NCBI GenBank assembly: GCA_900556025.1
Contig: USNG01000027.1
Coordinates: 1-20,601 of the forward strand
Source of the DNA: an uncultured Mycoplasmatota bacterium
GTDB taxonomy: Bacteria > Bacillota_I > Bacilli_A > RF39 > UBA660
Length of the DNA: 20,601 nt
Reading direction: 5' to 3'
Below, piece after piece: positions 1-7,035 of the stretch. Every line of letters starts with the position of its first letter. The stretch's first letter is position 1. A program made the translations under genes and the position numbers. Under the pieces are notes generated by a model. That model was given only the letters and a program-made list of their open reading frames with translations. It searched no databases and was not told the DNA's origin.

Positions 1-2
1 GT

Positions 3-533
3 AAATATGGAGATAATATAATAGATGAATACTCTAAAAAATTAATATTAGAAGTCGGAAAAAAATATAATAGAAGAACATTGTTTAGAATGAAACAGTT
101 TTATAATGTTTTTAGTAATGAAAAAGTGTCAACAATGTTGACACAATTGAGTTGGTCTCATTATTTGCTTTTGATTTCATTAAATGATTATAATGAAATA
201 ATTTATTACATTAGAGTTGCAAAAGATAACAATTTATCACAAAGACAATTACAAGAAAGAATTAAAAATAATGAGTATAAAAGATTACCAATAGAAACAA
301 GAAGTAAAATAACAAATAGTAAATTATTAAACATTAAAGATTTGGTTCCAAATCCAATATTAATTAAGAATAAAAATAATATAGATATAATTAATGAAAA
401 AGTATTGCATCAATTAATATTAGAGGATATTGAATCTTTTATGAAAGAACTTGGTAATGGCTTTTGCTTTATAGGCAGTGAGTATAAAATTAAGATTGGA
501 GATAATTTCCATAAGATAGATTTATTATTATAG
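3..533 (+). CDS. DUF1016/YhcG-family PD-(D/E)XK nuclease, truncated at both ends
   Basis: The reading frame is open to the left edge, so the true start lies outside the window; the ATG at 81 is internal. Visible features match the DUF1016 (YhcG) family: an N-terminal helical DNA-binding-type domain with the pattern YG..II.EYSKKL, then MKQFY, then LSWSHY, and a C-terminal nuclease domain starting near SFMKELGNGFCFIGSEYKIK. The protein stops at DNFHKIDLLL, just after the first catalytic Asp. In complete family members this is followed by a strand carrying the E-x-K of the active site. That half of the nuclease core is missing, so the product is probably inactive. The family is often linked to restriction systems and mobile DNA. 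The stop (531-533) lies inside sequence that, read on the other strand, still looks like comEC. This marks a recombination or assembly junction. The family call is strong; the biological reality of the truncation is uncertain. Confidence 0.8.
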   Translation, partial: KYGDNIIDEYSKKLILEVGKKYNRRTLFRMKQFYNVFSNEKVSTMLTQLSWSHYLLLISLNDYNEIIYYIRVAKDNNLSQRQLQERIKNNEYKRLPIETRSKITNSKLLNIKDLVPNPILIKNKNNIDIINEKVLHQLILEDIESFMKELGNGFCFIGSEYKIKIGDNFHKIDLLL

Positions 534-1500
534 GTAAACTTGATAAAAAAGATATTATACTTATTATTATGATTGAATATTTTTTATTAATTTTAAAGTT
601 TTCATTAAATAAAATAATAAAAAAAGTTATTGTGAATGATAAAATAAATCCTATATTAAATATGTAAAAAGGATTTATAAATATTAAAATAGTAAAAGTT
701 ACATACAAAATATATTTAGGTTTAATATAGAAATAATATATTTTATTAATATTATAAAGTATAAAATATATTACTGCTCGTAATATTGATGGCGTAAATG
801 ATGCTATAAAGGCAAATAATATTAAGAATATACTAGTAATTATTAAAGAGATTTTTTCATTCATTTTTAACTTTTTTAGTGTGTAGATAATTATACTTGA
901 AAATAATGAAACATGTAAACCTGATAATGCAAATAAATGAGTAATACCATTTATTTTATATTGATTATATATTTCATTTTCTATATATGAGCTTTTACCT
1001 AAAATGAATGCATAGAGATATTGATTATTTTTTATATTATTAACTTTATTTATTATTTTATTTTTGAGTTTTAAAAAAATATTTTTATTCTTATTAATTA
1101 GTTTATATGATTCAATATTTAAAATATAGTTTTTATAATTATACTTTAAATATTTTTTATAGTTAAATGTATTTTGAATTGTATTATTATTTGGTAACTT
1201 TAATATACCTTTTATATAAATTGTGTCACCTATTTCAAATTTAAAATTATCTTTTTCATCGATTGTTTTAAAATAGTATGTACCTACTATTTCATCATAA
1301 AATTCTAATGATAATTTGTTTCCATCAATTTTTATAGTTTTAATTTTTAAAATAAAATTATTGTCATTTAAATCATATTTATTTAGAGGAATATATTTTT
1401 TGTTATATATTATTATAAACAATATGCTTATTATAAGTAATAGATAGTAAATAATATCAAGTAGTAATATTTTCCTTAATCTTAGAGAAAATCTTTTCAC
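490..1500 (-). CDS. comEC: ComEC DNA-uptake channel, truncated (no C-terminal half)
   Basis: ComEC is the inner-membrane channel that passes single-stranded DNA during natural transformation. This 336-residue product has an N-terminal membrane segment (about 12-32), an OB-like external domain (about 45-150), and the start of the Competence domain with the hallmark GITHLFALSGLHVSLF (about 184-199), followed by several hydrophobic helices. Complete ComEC proteins are usually roughly twice as long and often end in a metallo-beta-lactamase-like domain. Here the frame ends after SSLPIIINLSYGNYLQS, in the middle of the channel domain, exactly where the DUF1016 gene runs in from the other strand. 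Start chosen: GTG at 1498-1500, preceded by AAAAGGAA and lying inside the 3' end of comEA (44-base overlap, so probably translationally coupled). As it stands it should not form a working channel, unless the junction is an assembly error. Confidence 0.85.
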   Translation of the reverse strand: MKRFSLRLRKILLLDIIYYLLLIISILFIIIYNKKYIPLNKYDLNDNNFILKIKTIKIDGNKLSLEFYDEIVGTYYFKTIDEKDNFKFEIGDTIYIKGILKLPNNNTIQNTFNYKKYLKYNYKNYILNIESYKLINKNKNIFLKLKNKIINKVNNIKNNQYLYAFILGKSSYIENEIYNQYKINGITHLFALSGLHVSLFSSIIIYTLKKLKMNEKISLIITSIFLILFAFIASFTPSILRAVIYFILYNINKIYYFYIKPKYILYVTFTILIFINPFYIFNIGFILSFTITFFIILFNENFKINKKYSIIIISIISFLSSLPIIINLSYGNYLQS

Positions 1501-2197
1501 TAATTCCTTTTATATTTTTTAGTTCTTCAATAGATTTAAATTTGCCATTTGAAGTTCTATATTCAATTATTAATGCTGCTTTTGATTCTCCTATTCCATT
1601 TAATGTTTGAAGTTCTTCTAATGAGGCGGTGTTTATATTTATTTTATTGTTTGAAGGCTTTACTTCTTCTTTTGTTTCATTTTTTATATTACTACAATCA
1701 CATGGTACTTCTATTATATTTTCTTGTTTTTGTGATTCTTCTACTTCTTTATTTGAATAAATGATTATTACGTCACCATCTTCTAGTTTTTTTGATAAAT
1801 TGATGTAATTAGTGTTTGCATCTTTATTTAATCCACCAGAAGCTTTAATTGCATCTATAACTCTAGAATTAATATTTAGTTCATATACACCGGGAGTTTT
1901 AACACTTCCTTTGATATCAACAAATATTTTTTCTTCATTATCATTAGAGCATTCATTTGATTCTTTTATTTCTTCTTGTTCTTGTGTTTCTTCATCTGTT
2001 TTTTCTATTTCTTCTATTACTGGAGCATCATAAGCAATTTTACTAGCGCTTTCTATCTTTTCTTCTTTTCTATTAATCATTGTAAATAAAAACATAAAGC
2101 TTGATAAATTAATTAATAATAAGAAGCTTGGCATAATAAATTTCTTATAATTAATAGTTTTTAAATAGTTTAAAAATTTATATCTAAACTCTTCCAA
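1457..2197 (-). CDS. comEA: ComEA-like DNA receptor (SLBB + helix-hairpin-helix)
   Basis: ComEA binds incoming double-stranded DNA at the outer face of the membrane and hands it to ComEC. Numbered from the chosen start (246 residues): a basic cytoplasmic stub, one membrane anchor (about 20-39), an acidic Glu/Ser/Asn-rich linker, an SLBB domain (about 90-148, with VDIKGSVKTPGVYEL and ASGGL), a second linker containing CDC, and a C-terminal helix-hairpin-helix domain (about 186-246) with INTASLEELQTLNGIGESKA. The frame extends to a TTG at 2239, but I prefer the TTG at 2195-2197. It follows AAAGGAG directly, and a likely -10 box (TATATT, 2226-2231, - strand) would place the transcript start downstream of the longer start. 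The next in-frame ATG, at 2134, would shorten the product by 21 residues and cut into the basic stub before the anchor. It overlaps comEC by 44 bases as in the classic com operon. Confidence 0.9.
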   Translation of the reverse strand: MEEFRYKFLNYLKTINYKKFIMPSFLLLINLSSFMFLFTMINRKEEKIESASKIAYDAPVIEEIEKTDEETQEQEEIKESNECSNDNEEKIFVDIKGSVKTPGVYELNINSRVIDAIKASGGLNKDANTNYINLSKKLEDGDVIIIYSNKEVEESQKQENIIEVPCDCSNIKNETKEEVKPSNNKININTASLEELQTLNGIGESKAALIIEYRTSNGKFKSIEELKNIKGISEKIFSKIKENITT

Positions 2198-2264
2198 CTT
2201 TCTCCTTTCTATATATTCCTCTATTAATATAATTCGCAAAAACTTTTTAAAACACTACTTTTTT

Positions 2265-2294
2265 TGCATAAAAAAAGAAGATTTTCATCTTCTT
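2265..2294 (-). terminator. Intrinsic terminator of the thioester surface protein gene
   Basis: On the - strand an 8-bp stem (2287-2294 with 2275-2282) closes a GAAA tetraloop and is followed by a run of T. The stop codon (2293-2295) overlaps the first two bases of the stem. Confidence 0.85.
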
Positions 2295-3846
2295 AATTTA
2301 ATTCTATTGGAGTATTCTTACTATTAATTACAACATAAGCTACTGTAAATGATAATACTACTATTGCAAATAATATTGCAATGTTTGTTACTCCTGTTTT
2401 AGGATTATAAGCAAATTCAAATGCTTTTTGAATATTTACTCCTACTATTTTTCCACCAGATATTACATCTTGAGCTAATGGTGTATAAGAATAATAAATT
2501 CTTCCTCTATCTGTTGATGGATTAAATGAATAAGCATTTATAGTTGAAGCTTCAACTTTTAAACTTGCTATTTTTGATGATTTAGTTACTTGAATATAGA
2601 ATTTTTGATTTGGTCCTAATTTAGTAACTTCTGCTCCACTTTCATCTATTAATTTAATTGCATCTTTATTGTCACCTGAAATTTTAATTTCAAATCCTTC
2701 TACTGATAATACATCATAAGAAATTGAATATGGTCCATATAAATACGCATCTTTTGTTTCTTTAGCTACTTCTTTTCCTGCTTCTGGTTTTACAACATCA
2801 ATTGTATTTGAGAATGTTAGATTACCATAATTAGTATAAATATCTCTATCTGCAATTAAATATCCATATAATGTATTTAATTGTTCACTTCCTTCTAAAG
2901 TTTTTCCTAATTTAACATCTGTTTCTACATACATATTATTTGCTTTCCATATTGCATATTGAATTGTAGAATAAACATAATTTTCAGCTAATGCTTTTAA
3001 TTGTTCATCAGTTAAAGTTTCTCCTGTATGTAATGCTTTAACTTCTTCTAATAATTTATTATAGTTTGCTCCAGCTACTTCTAATGATTCTTCTATTCCT
3101 AATGTTGGATAACTATGTTCAATAATCCATAATGCATGATTATATGTCTTTTCAGCATCTTTTTCAGTTATAAATTTACTAAATAGAATGTCATCTAATG
3201 TGAATTCTAAAGTGTATTTTGATTCATCTTGACTTCCTAAATCTTTTGGAAGTAATGTTACTGTTGCAGCAGTTACTTCTGTATAAACTATTTTAGTTAC
3301 ATAAACTGTTACTTTATCATTTCCTGCTTTGATTGTATTAATAAGATCTTCTTCTGTTTTACCTTCTGGTAAAGTATAAGTTATTTCAGGTTCAAATCTC
3401 ATACCTAAAGCTTTTTTGAAAGCTTCTTTTAATTCTTTCTTGTTATATAATGCAAATTTAACATATTCATTTAATAATGTTTTATTATTAGTTACTGTTG
3501 GATTTTCTTTAGTATAATTTACATAATTTTCTTTTGGATATTTTAGTTCTGGATTTAAACAATATGCAGAGAACCAAGATTCATTTAATGCTTGAGTTTC
3601 TTTATTATAATTTTGAGCTAAAATTATTTTTTGCATTTTTGATTTTCCAGCAACTCTTTCATTATCTTCTTTTGAAGTTGTAAATTTAATTTTACTAAAG
3701 TCAAATGTTTCATCTACTTGACCATACAAAGTATCATCTTGTCCAGGAATAACAGATGGTGCTTTGGCTGTTGCTGCATTAACACAAGTAAGTCCAATAA
3801 ATAATGTTAATACAGTTAAAAAACTTAATAAAAATTTCTTTTTCAT
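2293..3846 (-). CDS. Secreted surface protein with Cys-Gln thioester-type domain and C-terminal NPKTG anchor
   Basis: A 517-residue predicted adhesin. Residues 1-25 are a signal peptide (KKK, hydrophobic core, VNA-A cleavage-like site). Cys96 in WFSAYCLNP and Gln296 in STIQYAIW match the two residues that form the internal Cys-Gln thioester in TQXA/thioester domains of Gram-positive surface proteins. Between them, ALWIIEHSYPTLG (about 238-250) matches the helix that usually precedes a conserved YP in this fold. Residues about 345-470 look like one or two beta-rich repeats. The C-terminus has NPKTG (481-485), then one hydrophobic helix (486-507) and a short tail. NPKTG is a known sortase-B-type sorting motif in some Bacillota, but the tail lacks the usual cluster of positive charges, so simple membrane anchoring is the alternative. 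The gene is monocistronic: AAAGGAG before the ATG, its own terminator, and a weak promoter. Host-surface binding is inference. Confidence 0.75.
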   Translation of the reverse strand: MKKKFLLSFLTVLTLFIGLTCVNAATAKAPSVIPGQDDTLYGQVDETFDFSKIKFTTSKEDNERVAGKSKMQKIILAQNYNKETQALNESWFSAYCLNPELKYPKENYVNYTKENPTVTNNKTLLNEYVKFALYNKKELKEAFKKALGMRFEPEITYTLPEGKTEEDLINTIKAGNDKVTVYVTKIVYTEVTAATVTLLPKDLGSQDESKYTLEFTLDDILFSKFITEKDAEKTYNHALWIIEHSYPTLGIEESLEVAGANYNKLLEEVKALHTGETLTDEQLKALAENYVYSTIQYAIWKANNMYVETDVKLGKTLEGSEQLNTLYGYLIADRDIYTNYGNLTFSNTIDVVKPEAGKEVAKETKDAYLYGPYSISYDVLSVEGFEIKISGDNKDAIKLIDESGAEVTKLGPNQKFYIQVTKSSKIASLKVEASTINAYSFNPSTDRGRIYYSYTPLAQDVISGGKIVGVNIQKAFEFAYNPKTGVTNIAILFAIVVLSFTVAYVVINSKNTPIELN

Positions 3847-3867
3847 ATCAACTCTCCTTTATTTTAT

Positions 3868-3895
3868 ATATTAATATTAGCACAACTTTTTACAA
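3868..3895 (-). promoter_or_regulatory. Possible sigma-A promoter of the thioester surface protein gene
   Basis: TTGTAA (3890-3895), 16-base spacer, TAATAT (3868-3873) on the - strand. It lies about 20-50 bases before the ATG. The fit to consensus is only fair and overlapping A/T-rich alternatives exist. Confidence 0.4.
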
Positions 3896-3902
3896 AAGTA
3901 CA

Positions 3903-3938
3903 TAAAAAAAAGAAAAATCAAAATTAAATTTTTCTTTT
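3903..3938 (-). terminator. Intrinsic terminator of the 3924 gene; stop codon in the loop
   Basis: An 11-bp A/U-rich stem (3928-3938 with 3908-3918) carries a 9-base loop, and a T run follows on the - strand. The TAA stop (3924-3926) is in the loop, so the 5' arm encodes the last residues. Confidence 0.7.
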
Positions 3939-4811
3939 AAATGAGTAACCTTTTTTTGAATATTTTCTTTTATCTTCATAGTAATAATCTAACATTGCAA
4001 TAAAACATCTTGTTCCATAACTATCTTTTATAACTTTGCGTTCTAACATAATATCTATAGTTTCTTTTAAATGTTTATATTCTTCTTCTCTCATTTGTAT
4101 AACAAGACTTCTTACATATGTGAAAGTTAAAAGTATTCTTCTTGAATTAATTGGATGAAAGAAACTTTTTTCACTCATTACACTCATCTTTTTTATATAT
4201 TTAGTTAGTTCTAAAAAATTCTTAGCTGATATTAATTCATCATAGTCTTCACTAGGCTTTTGATTGTCATATTCACCACAATTAATAAATGCGTATTCAT
4301 ATTTAGAATTAATTAAAACATTTTTTAAATAACTACTTTTTTGTTCAACAATTAATTCATCTAGAAAGTCTAAAAAATATTTATCTCTTGTACTTTCTCC
4401 TATAAAATACACTGTTTTATCTATATTTGCATCATCTATATAAAATTTCATAAAAATACTAGATAACTTATTTGATATTCTCATAGAAATAGCTTTTCGT
4501 CCTAGATTATCATTAAATATTATTCTTTCTGGAGAATGAAGTGTTCTTTCTAAATCTATTTCTTCTTCTGAATCTTGATATAATTTTAATAATAAGTTTC
4601 TTACATACTCTTTATTTTTAATCGTATTTTTTTCTATTTCTTTATAAATTGAGTCTTCTATACTTTTTAATATATTTACTGATTTTATTAATTCTTTATA
4701 TCTAGTAGAATTAATTCCATTTTTAATTTCTTCTTGAGCAAGAGCAATATATGTATAATATATTTTTTCAGATATTGATTGAATACTTTTGTATATATCT
4801 AATGGCTCCAT
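3924..4811 (-). CDS. Unrecognised conserved protein, paralogue of the upstream gene (copy 2)
   Basis: I do not recognise this family. It is a 295-residue, largely helical, soluble protein with no signal peptide or membrane helix. It is clearly related to the gene immediately upstream. ALAQ falls at residues 23-26 in both, followed by E...G...T..Y..L.K....L..IE..IY. Both carry a C-terminal block R(R/K)ILLT..YVR... followed by DSYGT..F...(L/I)D.. near the end. The middle (about 90-210) is divergent. The C-terminal tail here is strongly basic (KRKYSKKGYSFKRKI), which could bind nucleic acid or membrane, but that is a guess. Start: ATG at 4811 with AAGGAG at good spacing. It has its own perfect-consensus promoter just upstream and its own terminator, so it is probably a separate transcription unit from its paralogue. 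Confidence 0.75.
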   Translation of the reverse strand: MEPLDIYKSIQSISEKIYYTYIALAQEEIKNGINSTRYKELIKSVNILKSIEDSIYKEIEKNTIKNKEYVRNLLLKLYQDSEEEIDLERTLHSPERIIFNDNLGRKAISMRISNKLSSIFMKFYIDDANIDKTVYFIGESTRDKYFLDFLDELIVEQKSSYLKNVLINSKYEYAFINCGEYDNQKPSEDYDELISAKNFLELTKYIKKMSVMSEKSFFHPINSRRILLTFTYVRSLVIQMREEEYKHLKETIDIMLERKVIKDSYGTRCFIAMLDYYYEDKRKYSKKGYSFKRKI

Positions 4812-4835
4812 ATTTTACTCCTTACTACATTAAAA

Positions 4836-4864
4836 ATTATATTATAAAGAAAAAACATTGTCAA
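4836..4864 (-). promoter_or_regulatory. Consensus sigma-A promoter, overlapping the upstream terminator
   Basis: TTGACA (4859-4864), 17-base spacer, TATAAT (4836-4841) on the - strand: a perfect match to the housekeeping consensus. The -35 box lies inside the 3' arm of the terminator hairpin of the upstream gene. Transcription would start about 18 bases before the ATG. Confidence 0.85.
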
Positions 4865-4877
4865 TTTTGACAATGTT
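4846..4877 (-). terminator. Intrinsic terminator of the 4876 gene, fused to the next promoter
   Basis: An 11-bp perfect stem (4867-4877 with 4854-4864) has an apparent 2-base loop, so the top pair opens in practice, and is followed on the - strand by a T run. The stop codon (4876-4878) overlaps the first two stem bases, and the 3' arm contains the TTGACA of the following gene. Confidence 0.8.
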
Positions 4878-5805
4878 ATAATCCAAGTGTATTTTCACAT
4901 TCTTTATCGTAGTAGCTTTGATCTATTAATTTCATAAATAGTTTTGTACCATAAGAATCTTGTATTTGTTGTTGATCAATAAGACTTTGAATTTGCTTTT
5001 TTAAAATTTCTTTATCTTCTTCATCTACATTTAATAATCTCGCTCTTACATAAATAGTTGTTAATAATATTTTTCTTTTATTTCCTGGTATAAGTGCCAT
5101 TTCCATATTTATTTTTGATACTTTATCTTTTAGAAAATCGATTAAGCTTTCTCTCATAGCAATACTTATTTGCTTTTTAAATTCTTCATAACCAGGCATA
5201 TCGAAGTTATGTTCAAACATACTATAATAGTCATATTTTGCTTCGATTAGGCTCTTTCTTGTTTCTTCATCATTACTTTTATCATTTATTTCAATATTTA
5301 AAATACTTTCAATATCATCGATAGATTTAACAATATCTACTCTTGTAGCTAGTAATGCTGCTACACTTGTAAGTATTTCTGGATCATGTAAATTTTTTTC
5401 TGTTGAACCGTTAACCTTTTTTTCTAATGTTAAATTAACATCAAAGTTCATTACTCTATTCACAACTCTTAATAATGATAAATCAGGTGTTTCAAGTTGA
5501 TTAAATACTATTAATTCTGGTCTATTTATCTTTTCATAATCATCTGTTAGAAATTGTTTATTTAAACGTTTAAGAGCTTCTTTTGCTAGAGATTTATTTT
5601 CTATTGCACCCATTCTACATCCACTATAATGTACACTATATAGCTCATTTTCTATTCCTTCTAATACTTTTATTCCTTTTAGTAATGTGTTATATTTTTC
5701 TGTTCCTTCTTGACCATCTAACTCTAATTGAGCCAATGCTTTATAATTTGAACATATTAAATATGAAACTCTTAATAAACTTTCAATTAAATTTACTGCT
5801 ATCAT
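4876..5805 (-). CDS. Unrecognised conserved protein, paralogue of the downstream gene (copy 1)
   Basis: A 309-residue protein of unknown family, colinear with its downstream neighbour. It shares ALAQ at residues 23-26, a following helix with L..IE.ELY, and a C-terminal block KRKILLTTIYVRARLL leading to QIQDSYGTKLF. The conserved ends and divergent middle suggest an old tandem duplication, not a recent one. No catalytic motif, signal peptide or membrane helix is visible; helices with many charged residues dominate. The start ATG (5803-5805) is preceded by GAAGGGG at suitable distance. It has its own promoter, in a gap shared with the divergently transcribed dehydrogenase gene, and its own terminator. 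This differs from simple operon organisation and may allow the two copies to be expressed at different levels. No function can be assigned. Confidence 0.75.
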   Translation of the reverse strand: MIAVNLIESLLRVSYLICSNYKALAQLELDGQEGTEKYNTLLKGIKVLEGIENELYSVHYSGCRMGAIENKSLAKEALKRLNKQFLTDDYEKINRPELIVFNQLETPDLSLLRVVNRVMNFDVNLTLEKKVNGSTEKNLHDPEILTSVAALLATRVDIVKSIDDIESILNIEINDKSNDEETRKSLIEAKYDYYSMFEHNFDMPGYEEFKKQISIAMRESLIDFLKDKVSKINMEMALIPGNKRKILLTTIYVRARLLNVDEEDKEILKKQIQSLIDQQQIQDSYGTKLFMKLIDQSYYDKECENTLGL

Positions 5806-5832
5806 GATATTTCCCCTTCTTTGTGGCTATAT

Positions 5833-5861
5833 ATTATAATAAAAAAGTTTTTTAAAGTCAA
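5833..5861 (-). promoter_or_regulatory. Sigma-A promoter of the 4876 gene
   Basis: TTGACT (5856-5861), 17-base spacer, TATAAT (5833-5838) on the - strand: one mismatch to consensus. It is in the divergent gap with the dehydrogenase gene. Confidence 0.8.
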
Positions 5862-5890
5862 TTTACACTTATAATATTCAAATATTTTCT

Positions 5891-5926
5891 TATAATATAA
5901 AATGTGTTATGATTATATTAAGGAGG
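5891..5926 (+). promoter_or_regulatory. -10 box and ribosome-binding site of the dehydrogenase gene
   Basis: TATAAT (5891-5896) with no good -35 box, then AAGGAGG (5920-5926) five bases before the ATG at 5932. Transcription starting near 5903 would exclude the upstream in-frame ATG at 5902. Confidence 0.65.
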
Positions 5927-5931
5927 ATTAT

Positions 5932-6975
5932 ATGAAAGTTATACAATATGGTTGTGGTAAAATGGCCAAATATACTATGAGATATGTTTTAGAAAATAAT
6001 TGGGAAATTGTTGGCGCTGTCGACATTAATCCTAATGTTATTGGAAAAGACATTGGTAGTGTTATTGGATGTGAAGACAAAGGAGTTAAAATTACTTCTG
6101 TAGAAGAAGCTGATAAACTTTTTAGTGAAGTAAAAGCTGATGTATGTATTGTTACTACTATGAGTTTATTAAGTGATTGTAAGGATGCTTTATTTTTATG
6201 TGCTAAACATGGAGTTAATGCTATTACAACTTGTGAAGAAGCGTTTTATCCTATGAATTCTAATCCAAAATTAACATTGGAAATTGATGAACTTGCTAAA
6301 GCTAATAATTGTACTATTACAGGTTCTGGATATCAAGATGCATTTTGGGGTAATTTAATTAGTACTTTAGCTGGTACTACTCAAAAAATAACTAAAATCA
6401 AAGGAAGTTCTTCATATAATGTGGAAGATTATGGTATTGCATTAGCTAAAGCTCATGGAGCTGGTTTTACTAGTGAACAATTTGATAAAGAAGTTGCAGC
6501 TAATGATAGAATTAGTGAAGCAGAAAGAAATGAAATCATTAATTCTGGAAATTATACTCCAAGTTATATGTGGAATGTTAATGGATGGTTATGTGACAAA
6601 TTACATTTAGATGTTGTTAGTCAAACTCAAGAATGTGTTCCACAATATTCAGATACTGATATTCATTCAACTACTTTAGGTATGGATATTAAAGCTGGTA
6701 CTGCTACTGGTATGAGTGCTGTTGTTACAACTACTACTAAACAAGGTGTAATTCTTGAAACTCAATGTATTGGTAAAGTATATGGTGAAAATGATTGTGA
6801 TAAAAATGATTGGACAATCGAAGGTGAACCAAATACTAATTTAGTAATTACAAGACCTTCTACTGTAGAACTTACTTGTGCTGCTATAGTAAATAGAATA
6901 CCTGATGTAATTAATGCACCAAGTGGATTTGTTCCAACATCTAGAATGGGAGAAATGAAATACTTAGTTAAATAA
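5932..6975 (+). CDS. NAD(P)-dependent dehydrogenase, DapB-like / 2,4-diaminopentanoate dehydrogenase-like
   Basis: A 347-residue cytosolic oxidoreductase. The N-terminus MKVIQYGCGKMAKYTMRYVL has a Rossmann G-x-G-x-x-A turn (residues 7-12), and AVDINPNVIGKDIG follows the second strand as in DapB-like nucleotide-binding domains. TTMSLLSDCKDAL, then GVNAITTCEEAFYP and NNCTITGSGYQDAF, resemble 2,4-diaminopentanoate dehydrogenase (Ord) and its relatives, which deaminate or reduce amino-acid-derived substrates with NAD(P). The actual substrate cannot be read from the sequence. The other ornithine-fermentation genes (ora, orr, ortAB) are not beside it, so the Ord role itself is not supported. I start it at 5932, not the upstream ATG at 5902, because of the perfect Shine-Dalgarno site. 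It is a single-gene unit on the + strand between genes of opposite direction, with its own terminator. Confidence 0.75.
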   Translation: MKVIQYGCGKMAKYTMRYVLENNWEIVGAVDINPNVIGKDIGSVIGCEDKGVKITSVEEADKLFSEVKADVCIVTTMSLLSDCKDALFLCAKHGVNAITTCEEAFYPMNSNPKLTLEIDELAKANNCTITGSGYQDAFWGNLISTLAGTTQKITKIKGSSSYNVEDYGIALAKAHGAGFTSEQFDKEVAANDRISEAERNEIINSGNYTPSYMWNVNGWLCDKLHLDVVSQTQECVPQYSDTDIHSTTLGMDIKAGTATGMSAVVTTTTKQGVILETQCIGKVYGENDCDKNDWTIEGEPNTNLVITRPSTVELTCAAIVNRIPDVINAPSGFVPTSRMGEMKYLVK

Positions 6976-6984
6976 GTTATTATG

Positions 6985-7007
6985 GGATGAGAAATCATCC
7001 TTTTTTT
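6985..7007 (+). terminator. Intrinsic terminator of the dehydrogenase gene
   Basis: GGATGA (6985-6990), GAAA tetraloop, TCATCC (6995-7000), then seven T. It starts nine bases after the stop codon. Confidence 0.9.
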
Positions 7008-7014
7008 ATGCACT

Positions 7015-7035
7015 AAAAAAGAAGAATTATTCTTC
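7015..7035 (-). terminator. Intrinsic terminator of pnp; stop codon is the loop
   Basis: On the - strand GAAGAA (7030-7035), loop TAA (7027-7029, which is the pnp stop codon), TTCTTC (7021-7026), then six T. The stem is short and A/U-rich, but the layout is typical. Confidence 0.65.

Noticed and set aside
1549..2033. Two open frames on the + strand opposite comEA
   Set aside because: They have no ribosome site and their low-complexity Leu/Ser-rich products mirror the Glu/Lys/Asn-rich codons of comEA on the other strand.
3924..4811. DNA-binding role for the basic C-terminal tail of copy 2
   Set aside because: The tail is short and absent from the paralogue; nothing else in the protein suggests nucleic-acid binding.
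5583..5807. Hydrophobic small frame on the + strand opposite the 4876 gene
   Set aside because: Antisense to a well-supported gene, with no ribosome site; the hydrophobic composition is a by-product of the A/T-rich opposite strand.
5902..5931. Longer start of the dehydrogenase (ATG at 5902)
   Set aside because: It lies at the predicted transcript start, has no ribosome site, and adds residues before the usual Rossmann N-terminus; the ATG at 5932 has a perfect AAGGAGG.
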